Shown in pieces: positions 1-8,401 of a stretch of 64,000 nucleotides of DNA. The notes under the pieces are model-generated. The model saw nothing but the letters and a program-made list of their open reading frames with translations. It did no database searches and had not been told where the DNA came from. Position 1 is the stretch's first letter. Every line of letters starts with the position of its first letter. Location of the stretch: positions 2,232,001 to 2,296,000 of the forward strand of contig NZ_CP021138.1 in the NCBI RefSeq assembly GCF_002162035.1, written 5' to 3'. This stretch comes from Sulfuriferula sp. AH1 (GTDB lineage: Bacteria > Pseudomonadota > Gammaproteobacteria > Burkholderiales > Sulfuriferulaceae). The translations under genes and the position numbers were made by a program.

Positions 1-465
1 CTACAAAAAGCGATCCAGTCGCTTGCGACTGGCTTTGTCCAGCTGCTGAATATCGCGTATCAGAAACTGCACGCCGTTACTGTCGGCGATCAGCAGCCGC
101 GAGGCTGACAAGCGGCGAATATCCTCTTCGCCCTTTAACGTAAATTCGGCATCGCCGCGATCGGTGGCGACTTGCCACACGCTGGGTGTGGCATAACTGG
201 AGACATGGCGAATGCTGTGGATTTCCGGCATGAATTCGCGGCTTGCCAGTGCGGCATCGAGCATCGCGCGCGATGCCGCATCCAGCTCATCCAGATGTGC
301 GATCCACACCAGCTCGTGACCGCGCGCATCGACCAGACTGATTCCCTCATCCGGCGCGCTCATCGGGAACGCGCGCACCGGCGTGACCTGCTCATGCACG
401 GCACCATCGGCATCGGTATAGCACAGCTGCCCGTAGGCATTGCGCTCAAGCTGTAATGCTGTCAT
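1..465 (-). CDS. DUF1854 family protein associated with cyanophycin metabolism
   Basis: A 154-residue soluble protein with no signal peptide or membrane segment. The sequence resembles the DUF1854 family, which is typically found beside cyanophycin synthetase genes and the ABC exporter encoded just upstream; its biochemical role is unknown. The start is placed at the ATG at 463-465, because the frame extending further upstream (to 546) lies inside the exporter gene and is Arg-rich. The 5' end overlaps the 3' end of the exporter by 20 bp, so the two are very likely co-transcribed and translationally coupled. The stop codon is the first three bases of the window, so the gene is complete. It contains a hydrophobic/acidic core around VWIAHLDELD and ends in a basic tail (KASRKRLDRFL). 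Family assignment is from memory of the family; the function is not inferred. Confidence 0.72.
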   Translation of the reverse strand: MTALQLERNAYGQLCYTDADGAVHEQVTPVRAFPMSAPDEGISLVDARGHELVWIAHLDELDAASRAMLDAALASREFMPEIHSIRHVSSYATPSVWQVATDRGDAEFTLKGEEDIRRLSASRLLIADSNGVQFLIRDIQQLDKASRKRLDRFL

Positions 466-2719
466 CTTCACCCTCGCTGTCCACCTGTCGCGCCTGCGCT
501 TCATAAAGCTGCGTGTAGGCGCCGTTACGCGCCAGCAATTCTTCATGCTGGCCGACTTCGATAATCTTGCCGCGATCCAGCACCACCAGCCGGTCGGCGT
601 GGCGCAAAGTGCTCAAGCGGTGCGCAACAGCTATCGTGGTACGCCCGCGCACCAGATTCTCCAGCGCGCCCTGAATCTCGCGTTCGGTCTCGGTATCCAC
701 CGAGGAGGTCGCTTCATCCAGGATCAGGATGCGCGGATTAATCAGCAATGCCCGCGCGATCGAGATGCGCTGACGCTCGCCGCCGGACAACGCCTGGCCG
801 CGTTCGCCCACCAGCGAATCATAGCCCTGCGGCAGGCGCAGAATAAAATCGTGGGCATGGGCCGCGCGCGCTGCCGCCACGATTTCCTCGCGGCTGGCAT
901 CAGGCTTGCCATAGGCGATATTCTCGGCGATGGTGCCGAAGAACAGGAACGGTTCCTGCAACACCAGTCCGATATTGCGCCGGTATTCCGAAACCGGCAG
1001 CGAACGGATGTCCACGCCGTCGATCAAAATGGCGCCCTCGGTGACGTCGTAGAACCGACAGATCAGATTCACCAGCGTGCTCTTGCCCGAGCCGCTATGC
1101 CCGACCAGTCCGATCATCTCACCCGGCACGATGGTCAGATCCATGCCGCGGATCACGCCGCGATTGCCGTAACGGAAACCGATATTGCGCAGCGTGATCT
1201 CGCCGCGTACGACAGGTAGATGCTGCGGCTGCGCCGGTTCAGGCACGCTGGAAACATGATCGAGGATATCAAAGATGCGCTTGGCGCCCGCCGCCGCCTT
1301 TTGCGTGACCGACACGATACGGCTCATCGAATCCAGGCGCGCATAGAACCGGCTGATGTAGGCCAGAAACGCGGTAAGCACGCCGACCGTGATCTGGTTA
1401 TGCGACACCTGCCAGATACCGAACGCCCATACCACCAGCAGTCCGACTTCGGTCAGCAGCGTCACCGTCGGCGTGAACAGCGACCACACCGCGTTGACCT
1501 TGTCGTTGATCGCCAGATTGCGCTGGTTGGCGTCGCGGAAACGCGCGATCTCGCGGTGCTCCTGCGCAAACGCCTTGACCACGCGGATACCGGGGATGGT
1601 ATCGGTAAGCACGTTACTGATCTCGGCCCAGATGCGGTCGGCTTTTTCGAAACCAAAGCGCAATTTGTCGCGCACCACATGGATCATCCATACGATGAAC
1701 GGCAGCGGTAGCAAGGTCACCAGTGCCAGCCACGGATTGATCGACACCAGTATCGCCGCGGTCATCACGATCACCAGCACATCGGTGGCGAAATCCAGCA
1801 GATGCAGCGACAGGAAAATGGAAATACGGTCAGTCTCGCTGCCTACCCGCGCAATCAGGTCGCCAGTGCGCTTGCCGCCGTAAAATGCCAGCGACAGCTT
1901 GTGCATGTGTTCATAGGTAGTCAGCCGCAAATCCATGCAGATGCGCTCGCTGACCCGCGCCAGCAGATAGGTACGACCCCAGCCCAGCCCCCAGGCCACC
2001 AGCGCCGAACCCAGCAAACCGGCCAGATACCATGCAACCAGAGCATGATCGATCGGCTTGCCGTTCTGATAAGGGATGAGGATGTTGTCCATCAGCGGCA
2101 TGGTCAGGTAGGGCGGCACCAGCGTGGCAGCGGTGGCGCCCAGCGTCAGCAGAAAGCCGAGCAGCAGCAGGCCGTTATAAGGTTGCGCAAAACGCCACAA
2201 GCGCAGCAATGCCCAGGTCGATGGCGCCGACTGCGTAGTCTGCTCGCATAGCGGACACTCCTCTTCACCCTCGGGCAAAGGCGCCTGGCAATTGACGCAG
2301 ACCGCCAGATGATGACGCACAGCCTCTTCCCCGCTCATTGCGGCAGCCATCTCCACGTCAAATTCGGTCTGCAAACGCTGTGCCGCAGTATTGTGCGCTA
2401 AAGTATAATGCCAGCTAACCAGACGTCCGTCAGCATCGTCCAGATCGAGACTGCCCACGCCGGCATGATCGCGACGATGCAAAATCAGACCGGGGCGATA
2501 ATCCCAGCTCTGCCAGTCCGATTCGGCATGCCGCCTGGCCAGCAGCCGTTGATTGGTGACAACCAGAATACCCGCGACAAAGTGCAAATGCGCGTCCAGA
2601 TCCAGTGGCATGCTGGCCAGCACGCGTTCTGCGGGCGCAAGTTGTGACGCCAGCGCATCCCGCCAGATAACGGGAGACTCGGCAGGAATTACCGGATGGG
2701 GGTTATGGATTCGGGACAC
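446..2719 (-). CDS. ABC exporter (fused membrane and ATPase domains) of the cyanophycin locus
   Basis: A 757-residue half-transporter of the exporter type. Residues 1-130 form a soluble N-terminal domain, perhaps PH-like and related to DUF1854 companions. A four-cysteine zinc-ribbon-like knuckle follows (C141, C144, C155, C158). A six-helix membrane domain spans about 175-490 and the nucleotide-binding domain about 510-750, with Walker A GHSGSGKS near 540, signature LSGGERQR near 644, Walker B ILILDEA near 664 and the H-loop in AVAHRLST. All ATPase motifs are intact, so it should hydrolyse ATP as a dimer. The N-terminal domain and knuckle are extra compared with ordinary MsbA-like exporters. 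It overlaps the DUF1854 gene and is divergent from cphA', pointing to a role linked to cyanophycin. The substrate is unknown; export or import of dipeptide or arginine would be a guess. Confidence 0.85.
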   Translation of the reverse strand: MSRIHNPHPVIPAESPVIWRDALASQLAPAERVLASMPLDLDAHLHFVAGILVVTNQRLLARRHAESDWQSWDYRPGLILHRRDHAGVGSLDLDDADGRLVSWHYTLAHNTAAQRLQTEFDVEMAAAMSGEEAVRHHLAVCVNCQAPLPEGEEECPLCEQTTQSAPSTWALLRLWRFAQPYNGLLLLGFLLTLGATAATLVPPYLTMPLMDNILIPYQNGKPIDHALVAWYLAGLLGSALVAWGLGWGRTYLLARVSERICMDLRLTTYEHMHKLSLAFYGGKRTGDLIARVGSETDRISIFLSLHLLDFATDVLVIVMTAAILVSINPWLALVTLLPLPFIVWMIHVVRDKLRFGFEKADRIWAEISNVLTDTIPGIRVVKAFAQEHREIARFRDANQRNLAINDKVNAVWSLFTPTVTLLTEVGLLVVWAFGIWQVSHNQITVGVLTAFLAYISRFYARLDSMSRIVSVTQKAAAGAKRIFDILDHVSSVPEPAQPQHLPVVRGEITLRNIGFRYGNRGVIRGMDLTIVPGEMIGLVGHSGSGKSTLVNLICRFYDVTEGAILIDGVDIRSLPVSEYRRNIGLVLQEPFLFFGTIAENIAYGKPDASREEIVAAARAAHAHDFILRLPQGYDSLVGERGQALSGGERQRISIARALLINPRILILDEATSSVDTETEREIQGALENLVRGRTTIAVAHRLSTLRHADRLVVLDRGKIIEVGQHEELLARNGAYTQLYEAQARQVDSEGEDDSITA

Positions 2720-2857
2720 TTAATATAAATTGAAGGCACAAGTAAACGCAAATTCTACTGGTGCGTTATATAACAGTACAGCACTTTGCTTTCATTTTGC
2801 TGAAAGCGGGCTGTTAACGTATTACCATATGACAAGAATCATACTACCGAGCCGCTA

Positions 2858-5011
2858 ATGAATAACACGAAACGCGACATGAAATTTCTCCGCATCATGT
2901 CATTGCAGGGCCCTAATATCTGGACCTATCGCCCGGTTCTGGAAGCCTGGGTGGACATAGGCGAACTGGAAGATTCGCCATCCAACACCATTCCCGGTTT
3001 CAACGACCGGCTCATTGACTGGCTACCCAGCCTGATCGAACACCGTTGCAGCATCGGCGAGCGCGGCGGTTTTATCCAGCGCTTGCGTGACGGCACCTGG
3101 CCCGGGCATATCCTCGAACATGTCACGCTGGAACTGCAGAACCTCGCCGGCATGCCCGGCGGTTTTGGCAAAGCCCGCGAAATGGACACGCGCGGCGTCT
3201 ATAAGGTGATCGTGCGCGCCTGGCACGAAGAGGTCACCCTGGCCAGCCTGCATAAGGCCCGCGAACTGATCCTTGCGGCGATGGACGACCGCCCGTTCGA
3301 CGTCGCCGCAGCGATCGAGGATCTGCGCGAGCTGGCCGAATCCCGATTATTGGGACCCAGCACCCGCAGCATCGTGGATGCCGCTGACGACCGCGACATC
3401 CCTTTCATCCGCCTGAATGAAGGCAATCTGGTCCAGCTGGGATACGGTGCGGCACAACGCCGCATCTGGACGGCGGAAACCGACCAGACCAGCGCCATCG
3501 CCGAAACCATCTCCCGCGACAAATCCCTCACCAAGCAATTGCTCAGGGATTGCGGCATTCCCATCCCTGAAGGCTACGATGTCGAAAGTCCGGCCGCCGC
3601 CTGGGAAGCCGCCGAAGACATCGGCGTGCCGGTGGTGGTCAAGCCGTGCAGCGGCAATCACGGCCGCGCCGTATTCACCAACCTGACTACCCGCGAGGAA
3701 ATTGAAGCAGCCTATCAGGTCGCGCTGGAAGAAGAAAGCGGCGTCATCGTCGAACGTTTTGTACCGGGCCAGGAGCATCGCCTGCTGGTCATCGGCGGCA
3801 AACTAGTCGCCGCTGCCCGTGGCGAAATCGCTAGCGTGGTCGGCGACGGCCGCTCGACCATCGAACATCTGGTCGACGTGCAGCTCAATGCCGATCCGCG
3901 CCGCGGCAATACCGAAGACCACCCGCTCAACTTCATCCGTATCGACTCTGCCGCCACCCTCGAACTGGCGCGCCAGGGCTACGCCGCCGAATCCGTTCCT
4001 GCCGCCGGCGTGCAGGTCGTCATCCAGCGCATCGGCAACGTCGCATTCGACGTCACCGAGCTCGTGCACCCAAACACGGCCGCCATGGTCGCGCTGGCTG
4101 CGAAAGTGGTCGGGCTGGATATCGCCGGCATCGATCTGGTGGTAGAAGACATCTCCCGTCCGGTGCTCGAACAGCACGGCGCCATCGTCGAAGTGAATGC
4201 CGGCCCCGGCCTGCTCATGCATCTCAAGCCGGCTTCCGGCCAGCCGCGTCCGGTCGGGCAAGCGATCGTCGAACACCTGTTCCCCGCTGATGCCAATGGC
4301 CGCATTCCCATCGTCGCAGTCTCGGGCAGCACAGGCACCACCGCAATCGCGCAACTGCTGGCGCATCTGGTCTGCCTGAATAATCAGCGCGTTGGTCTCG
4401 CCTGCCGTAACGGCATGTTTGTCGGTCTGCGCCAGGTCGAGGCGGGCAACCGCGCCAACTGGGCAGCCGCGCGCAAGCTCCTGCTCAATGCTTCGGTGGA
4501 AACCGCCATCGTCGAAACCGGCAGCCGCGAGCTGTTGAGCGAGGGTCTTGCATTCGACCGCTGCCAGATCGCCGTCCTCACCGGCATAGACGCCAACGAA
4601 GACCTCAGCGAATATGCGATGTCCACGGAAGAAAAACGCTATAACGTGTACCGCACATTTGTCGATATCGTGTTGCCGAACGGCGTAGCGGTACTCAATG
4701 CCGCCGACCCGCTGCTGGTCGAAATGCGCGAGTTATGCGATGGCGAAGTGCTGTTTTTTGCCATTGACCCCGACCTCCCTGCCCTTGCCGAACATCGTGC
4801 CAGAAACGGCCGCGCAGTCAGTATCGAAAACGGCGCAATCGTGCTCACGCAGGGCAGCACAGGCATAGCACGCATCGACCTCGCCGAATTGCCTGCGACA
4901 GGCATGGACACCACCCAGATTCTTGCCAGTATCGCTGCCGCATGGGCGCTGGGCATGGATTTCGAACTGATTCATGCCGGCCTGCACGCCTTTACCGATT
5001 ATCAAAGCTAG
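2858..5011 (+). CDS. Cyanophycin synthetase-like protein CphA' with degenerate Mur-ligase ATP site
   Basis: A 717-residue paralogue of the downstream cyanophycin synthetase. It keeps the N-terminal domain (LRIMSLQGPNIW near residue 10), the ATP-grasp domain (about 200-470, with SGNHGRAV, DGRSTIEHL and the VEVNAGPGLLMH stretch) and part of the Mur-ligase-like domain. The P-loop GTNGKTTT of CphA is GSTGTTAI here (about residues 488-495), so the lysine that contacts ATP phosphates is lost. The protein is also about 140 residues shorter and lacks the C-terminal Mur-ligase tail. By analogy with CphA2-type enzymes it may polymerise pre-made dipeptides or partner with CphA, but this is inference. 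A second in-frame ATG at 2879 matches the usual N-terminus of the family (MKFLRI) and could be the true start. cphA follows after 19 bp. Confidence 0.85.
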   Translation: MNNTKRDMKFLRIMSLQGPNIWTYRPVLEAWVDIGELEDSPSNTIPGFNDRLIDWLPSLIEHRCSIGERGGFIQRLRDGTWPGHILEHVTLELQNLAGMPGGFGKAREMDTRGVYKVIVRAWHEEVTLASLHKARELILAAMDDRPFDVAAAIEDLRELAESRLLGPSTRSIVDAADDRDIPFIRLNEGNLVQLGYGAAQRRIWTAETDQTSAIAETISRDKSLTKQLLRDCGIPIPEGYDVESPAAAWEAAEDIGVPVVVKPCSGNHGRAVFTNLTTREEIEAAYQVALEEESGVIVERFVPGQEHRLLVIGGKLVAAARGEIASVVGDGRSTIEHLVDVQLNADPRRGNTEDHPLNFIRIDSAATLELARQGYAAESVPAAGVQVVIQRIGNVAFDVTELVHPNTAAMVALAAKVVGLDIAGIDLVVEDISRPVLEQHGAIVEVNAGPGLLMHLKPASGQPRPVGQAIVEHLFPADANGRIPIVAVSGSTGTTAIAQLLAHLVCLNNQRVGLACRNGMFVGLRQVEAGNRANWAAARKLLLNASVETAIVETGSRELLSEGLAFDRCQIAVLTGIDANEDLSEYAMSTEEKRYNVYRTFVDIVLPNGVAVLNAADPLLVEMRELCDGEVLFFAIDPDLPALAEHRARNGRAVSIENGAIVLTQGSTGIARIDLAELPATGMDTTQILASIAAAWALGMDFELIHAGLHAFTDYQS

Positions 5012-5030
5012 ATAAAAACAGGATCAACCC

Positions 5031-7598
5031 ATGGAAGTATCCCGCATTCGCGCCCTGCGTGGGCCTAACCTCTGGTGCCGGCACACGGCCATAGAGGCCA
5101 TTGTACGTTGTGTCACGCTGGAATCAGACATCGCCCGGATGGCTGATTTTGAAACCCGGCTGCGCGCACGCTTTCCCGGGATCGGCGCACTGCAACCCAT
5201 CGGCAGCGGCCCCCATATTCCCATGGCGCATGCCCTGGAACTCGCCGCACTGGAATTACAGGCGCACGCCGGCTGCCCGGTCACGTTCGGCCGCACCACG
5301 CAGACCATAGACCCGGGGGTTTACCAGGTAGTGATCGAATACACCGAGGAAGCGGTCGGCCGCGCAGCACTCGACTATGCCCTTGCACTGTGCCTCGCCG
5401 CAGCCAACGACATGCCGTTCGATGTTCAGCAGGCACTTGCCGAATTACGCAATCTGGATGAAGACATGCGCCTCGGGCCCAGCACCGGGTCCATCGTCGA
5501 AGCAGCGGTCCGGCGCGGCATCCCTTACCGGCGCCTGACCGCAGGCAGCATGGTGCAATTCGGCTGGGGCAGCAAGCAACGCCGCATCCTTGCCGCCGAG
5601 ACCGACACCACCAGCGCAGTCGCCGAATCGATCGCGCAAGACAAAGACCTGACCAAAAAACTGCTGAATGCGGCTGGCGTCCCTGTGCCATTCGGCCGCC
5701 CGGTTACCAACGCCGAAGATGCCTGGGCAGCCGCACGCGAAATCGACAGCACAGTAGCGGTCAAACCCCAATTCGGCAATCAGGGCAAGGGCGTCGGCAT
5801 CAATCTGGAAACCCGCGACCAGGTCATCGCGGCCTATCATGCTGCGGCCAGGATCAGCTCACCGGTCATCGTCGAACGTTATATCACCGGTCATGATTTC
5901 CGCATGCTGGTCGTCGGCAATACGCTGGTCGCCGCCGCCCGCCGTGATCCGCCGCACGTATTCGGCGATGGCGTGCTCAGCATCCGCCAGCTGGTCGAGA
6001 TCGTGAATAGCGATAGCCGCCGCGGCGAAGGCCACGCCACATCGCTAAGCAAGATCCGCCTCGACGACATCGCCCTCGCCACGCTGGCCAAGCAAGGCTA
6101 CACTGCCGATAGCGTCCCTGCTGTTGGCGCGCGCGTAGTGCTGCGCAACAATGCCAACCTGAGCACAGGCGGCACCGCTACCGATGTGACCGACGACGTT
6201 CACCCCGAACTGGCCGCGCGCGCCATCGATGCGGCACAAATGATCGGGCTGGACATCTGCGGCGTCGATGTGCTGTGCAACAGCGTACACCAGCCACTCG
6301 AGGAACAGGGCGGGGGCGTGGTTGAAGTCAATGCCGCGCCCGGTCTGCGCATGCACCTGGCGCCGTCATTCGGCAAGCCGCGCAATGTCGGCGCAGCGGT
6401 GATCGACATGATGTTCGCAGAAGGCGAAGACGGCCGCATCCCCGTGGTTGCCGTAGCCGGCACCAACGGCAAGACCACCACGGTACGCCTCACCGCGCAC
6501 CTGCTCACCCGCAGCGGCCTGCGCGTCGGCATGACCAACTCCGATGGCGTCTATATCGAAAAACAGCGCATCGACACCGGCGATTGCAGCGGCCCGAAAA
6601 GCGCGCGCAGCGTGTTGTCACATCCCGAAGTCGACGCCGCCGTACTGGAAACCGCCCGCGGCGGCGTATTGCGCGAAGGTCTGGCGTTTGACCGCTGCAA
6701 TGTGGCCATCGTCACCAATATCGGCATCGGCGACCACCTCGGCCTGAATTACATCAACACCACCGAAGAGCTCGCCGTGGTCAAGCGCGTCATCGTTGAA
6801 AACGTCGCCCCGAACGGTGTCGCAGTGCTCAATGCCGCCGACCCGACGGTGGTTAAGATGGCCAGCGCCTGCCCCGGCAGCGTCACCTTTTTTGCTCAGG
6901 ACCGCCAGAATTCCGTCATTTCCACCCACTGCGCGCGCGGCCTCCGCGTCATTTTCACCGAGAAGGGGCACATCGTCGCCCGCGAAGGCGAGTTCGAGCA
7001 GCGTATCGCGTTGGCCGACATCCCGCTCACCCGCAACGGCAGCATCGGTTTCCAGATCGACAACGCGATGGCCGCAATCGGTGCAGCATGGGGATTGGGA
7101 CTGAGCTGGGACATCATCCGCCGGGGCTTGCAGGACTTTATCAACGACGCGCAGACTGCGCCCGGACGTTTCAACGTCTTCGACTACCGAGGCGCCACCC
7201 TGATCGCCGATTATGGTCATAATCCGGACGCCATCCTCGCGCTGGTCGCCGCCATCGACCGCATGCCCGCACAACGCCGCCACGTCGTCATCAGCGGCGC
7301 CGGCGACCGCCGCGACGAAGATATCCGCCAGCAAACCCAGATCCTCGGCAACGCGTTCGATGAAGTGGTGCTGTACCAGGACCAATGCCAGCGCGGACGC
7401 GCCGACGGCGAAGTACTGGCACTATTGCACGAGGGCCTGGTCAACGCCAGCCGTGCCAAACAGGTCAGCGAAATCAACGGCGAATTCAACGCCATCGACC
7501 TCGCACTCTCGCGCGTGCAGCCCGGCGACGTGTGTCTGATTCTGATAGATCAGGTGGAGGAAGCGCTGGCGCATATTGCCAAGCGCTTAAACGGATAA
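5031..7598 (+). CDS. cphA: Cyanophycin synthetase
   Basis: An 855-residue enzyme that polymerises aspartate and arginine into cyanophycin (multi-L-arginyl-poly-L-aspartate) using ATP, in the cytoplasm. Visible order: N-terminal domain starting with RIRALRGPNLW; ATP-grasp domain around residues 220-470 (VKPQFGNQGKGVG, VEVNAAPGLRMHL); Mur-ligase-like domain with intact P-loop GTNGKTTT (lysine 481); and Mur-ligase C-terminal domain with DYGHNPDA and SGAGDRRDED. The length fits the usual 850-900 residues. ATG at 5031 follows AGGA by about 8 bases. It lies 19 bp after cphA', clearly the same operon, and a hairpin at 7620-7652 follows the stop. No cyanophycinase or dipeptidase gene is visible in the window, so degradation must be encoded elsewhere. 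Confidence 0.96.
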   Translation: MEVSRIRALRGPNLWCRHTAIEAIVRCVTLESDIARMADFETRLRARFPGIGALQPIGSGPHIPMAHALELAALELQAHAGCPVTFGRTTQTIDPGVYQVVIEYTEEAVGRAALDYALALCLAAANDMPFDVQQALAELRNLDEDMRLGPSTGSIVEAAVRRGIPYRRLTAGSMVQFGWGSKQRRILAAETDTTSAVAESIAQDKDLTKKLLNAAGVPVPFGRPVTNAEDAWAAAREIDSTVAVKPQFGNQGKGVGINLETRDQVIAAYHAAARISSPVIVERYITGHDFRMLVVGNTLVAAARRDPPHVFGDGVLSIRQLVEIVNSDSRRGEGHATSLSKIRLDDIALATLAKQGYTADSVPAVGARVVLRNNANLSTGGTATDVTDDVHPELAARAIDAAQMIGLDICGVDVLCNSVHQPLEEQGGGVVEVNAAPGLRMHLAPSFGKPRNVGAAVIDMMFAEGEDGRIPVVAVAGTNGKTTTVRLTAHLLTRSGLRVGMTNSDGVYIEKQRIDTGDCSGPKSARSVLSHPEVDAAVLETARGGVLREGLAFDRCNVAIVTNIGIGDHLGLNYINTTEELAVVKRVIVENVAPNGVAVLNAADPTVVKMASACPGSVTFFAQDRQNSVISTHCARGLRVIFTEKGHIVAREGEFEQRIALADIPLTRNGSIGFQIDNAMAAIGAAWGLGLSWDIIRRGLQDFINDAQTAPGRFNVFDYRGATLIADYGHNPDAILALVAAIDRMPAQRRHVVISGAGDRRDEDIRQQTQILGNAFDEVVLYQDQCQRGRADGEVLALLHEGLVNASRAKQVSEINGEFNAIDLALSRVQPGDVCLILIDQVEEALAHIAKRLNG

Positions 7599-7860
7599 TA
7601 GTTTTCAGCACACTCCATACCCACCCTGAAACATTAAAGTTTCATGGGTGGGATATCTTTAACAACCGCATCAAAGACCAAGCTGTATGGCTCGGAAGTG
7701 CCATAAACGGAAGTTCGCGTTGGACTGTCTCGAAGTCGGCCAAAGCGCTCATCAGCTTGATACACCCTGAATGATCGAATAAATTACCTGGCGGCCGTAG
7801 GCTATGGGCGGCTTCGCAGGGCAGATGAACGAAAAGGGAGCGATGGGTCTGTAACAAAAA
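7599..7860. other. Non-coding stretch between cphA and hipB operator region
   Basis: About 260 bases with no convincing gene. It starts with the hairpin at 7620-7652. A 71-codon frame on the minus strand (7642-7857) has no recognisable family and overlaps the hairpin arm, so it is not called. The composition is less GC-rich than cphA and marks the junction into the accessory hipBA module. No terminal inverted repeats, tRNA end or integrase were seen that would define an integration boundary. Confidence 0.5.
7620..7652. terminator. Hairpin after cphA, probable terminator
   Basis: Left arm CCCACCCTGAAAC (7620-7632), six-base loop ATTAAA, right arm GTTTCATGGGTGGG (7639-7652) with one bulged T. 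The stem is strong and lies 21 bases after the cphA stop. It is followed by ATATCTTT rather than a clean T-run, so termination is likely but not certain. It could equally be a REP-like element. Confidence 0.6.
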
Positions 7861-7879
7861 AGAAATACAGATTATGAGT

Positions 7880-7950
7880 TGTTAATTCTATTTACATACC
7901 TCCATTTGTAAATGTAATATACAGACAGAAGGCTGTTAATTATATTTACA
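7880..7950. promoter_or_regulatory. Three evenly spaced 17-bp palindromic operators upstream of hipB
   Basis: Three copies of an imperfect palindrome with consensus TGTWAAT-N3-ATWTACA: TGTTAATTCTATTTACA at 7880-7896, TGTAAATGTAATATACA at 7907-7923 and TGTTAATTATATTTACA at 7934-7950. Starts are exactly 27 bp apart. A further half-site (AAATACA, 7863-7869) keeps the same phase. The array ends 44 bp before the hipB start, in an AT-rich stretch that should hold the promoter. HipB-type repressors bind palindromic operators in tandem to autoregulate their operon, so this is the natural binding site for the antitoxin encoded next. Confidence 0.78.
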
Positions 7951-7994
7951 GCCCTGGGTTTATATTGCTACAGGACTCATGAACGGAGGCAAAA

Positions 7995-8399
7995 ATGATT
8001 TACTCCATCAAGACTCTCAGCCAGCTCCCTCTGGTTCTCAAGGGGTTTCGCAAGGAAAAAGGACTGACTCAGGCAGCCATGGCTGAAAAGCTGGGAATCA
8101 CTCAGCAAAGTTACGCGTACTTTGAGGCCAGTCCGGCAGCAGCGACGCTTGAGAGGCTGTTCATGGTGCTGCGTATGCTGGATGTTGAAATTTCACTGGA
8201 AAAAACTTCTCCCGCTGCCAGCATGGGTGCTACACCTTCCGTCAAGGCCACGAGTAAACCCTCCTCCAAGGGCAAGGCCATGGCCCGGAAGATCGGCAAG
8301 ACAGCCCACGCCGTAGCGATCGGGAAGACAAAGCCATCATCGGACGTTGCCAAAGTGAGCCGTATTGTTGCCCCGACAAAAAAGAAAGAACGTTGGTAA
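7995..8399 (+). CDS. hipB: HipB-type antitoxin / autorepressor
   Basis: A 134-residue DNA-binding protein. Residues 10-70 form a Cro/C1-type helix-turn-helix (FRKEKGLTQAAMAEKLGITQ and the following helix) that resembles E. coli HipB. Residues 72-134 are a Lys/Ala/Ser-rich, probably disordered tail that E. coli HipB (88 residues) lacks; the tail still ends in tryptophan, as E. coli HipB does. It should neutralise HipA and repress the operon by binding the palindromes at 7880-7950. The start ATG follows GGAGG with good spacing (ACGGAGGCAAAAATG). The stop lies 2 bases before the hipA ATG, so the two are coupled. Confidence 0.88.
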   Translation: MIYSIKTLSQLPLVLKGFRKEKGLTQAAMAEKLGITQQSYAYFEASPAAATLERLFMVLRMLDVEISLEKTSPAASMGATPSVKATSKPSSKGKAMARKIGKTAHAVAIGKTKPSSDVAKVSRIVAPTKKKERW

Positions 8400-8401
8400 C
8401 C

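Noticed and set aside
7642-7857. 71-codon frame on the minus strand between cphA and hipB
   Set aside because: No family recognised, overlaps the cphA hairpin arm, no clear ribosome site; left as unexplained rather than called.
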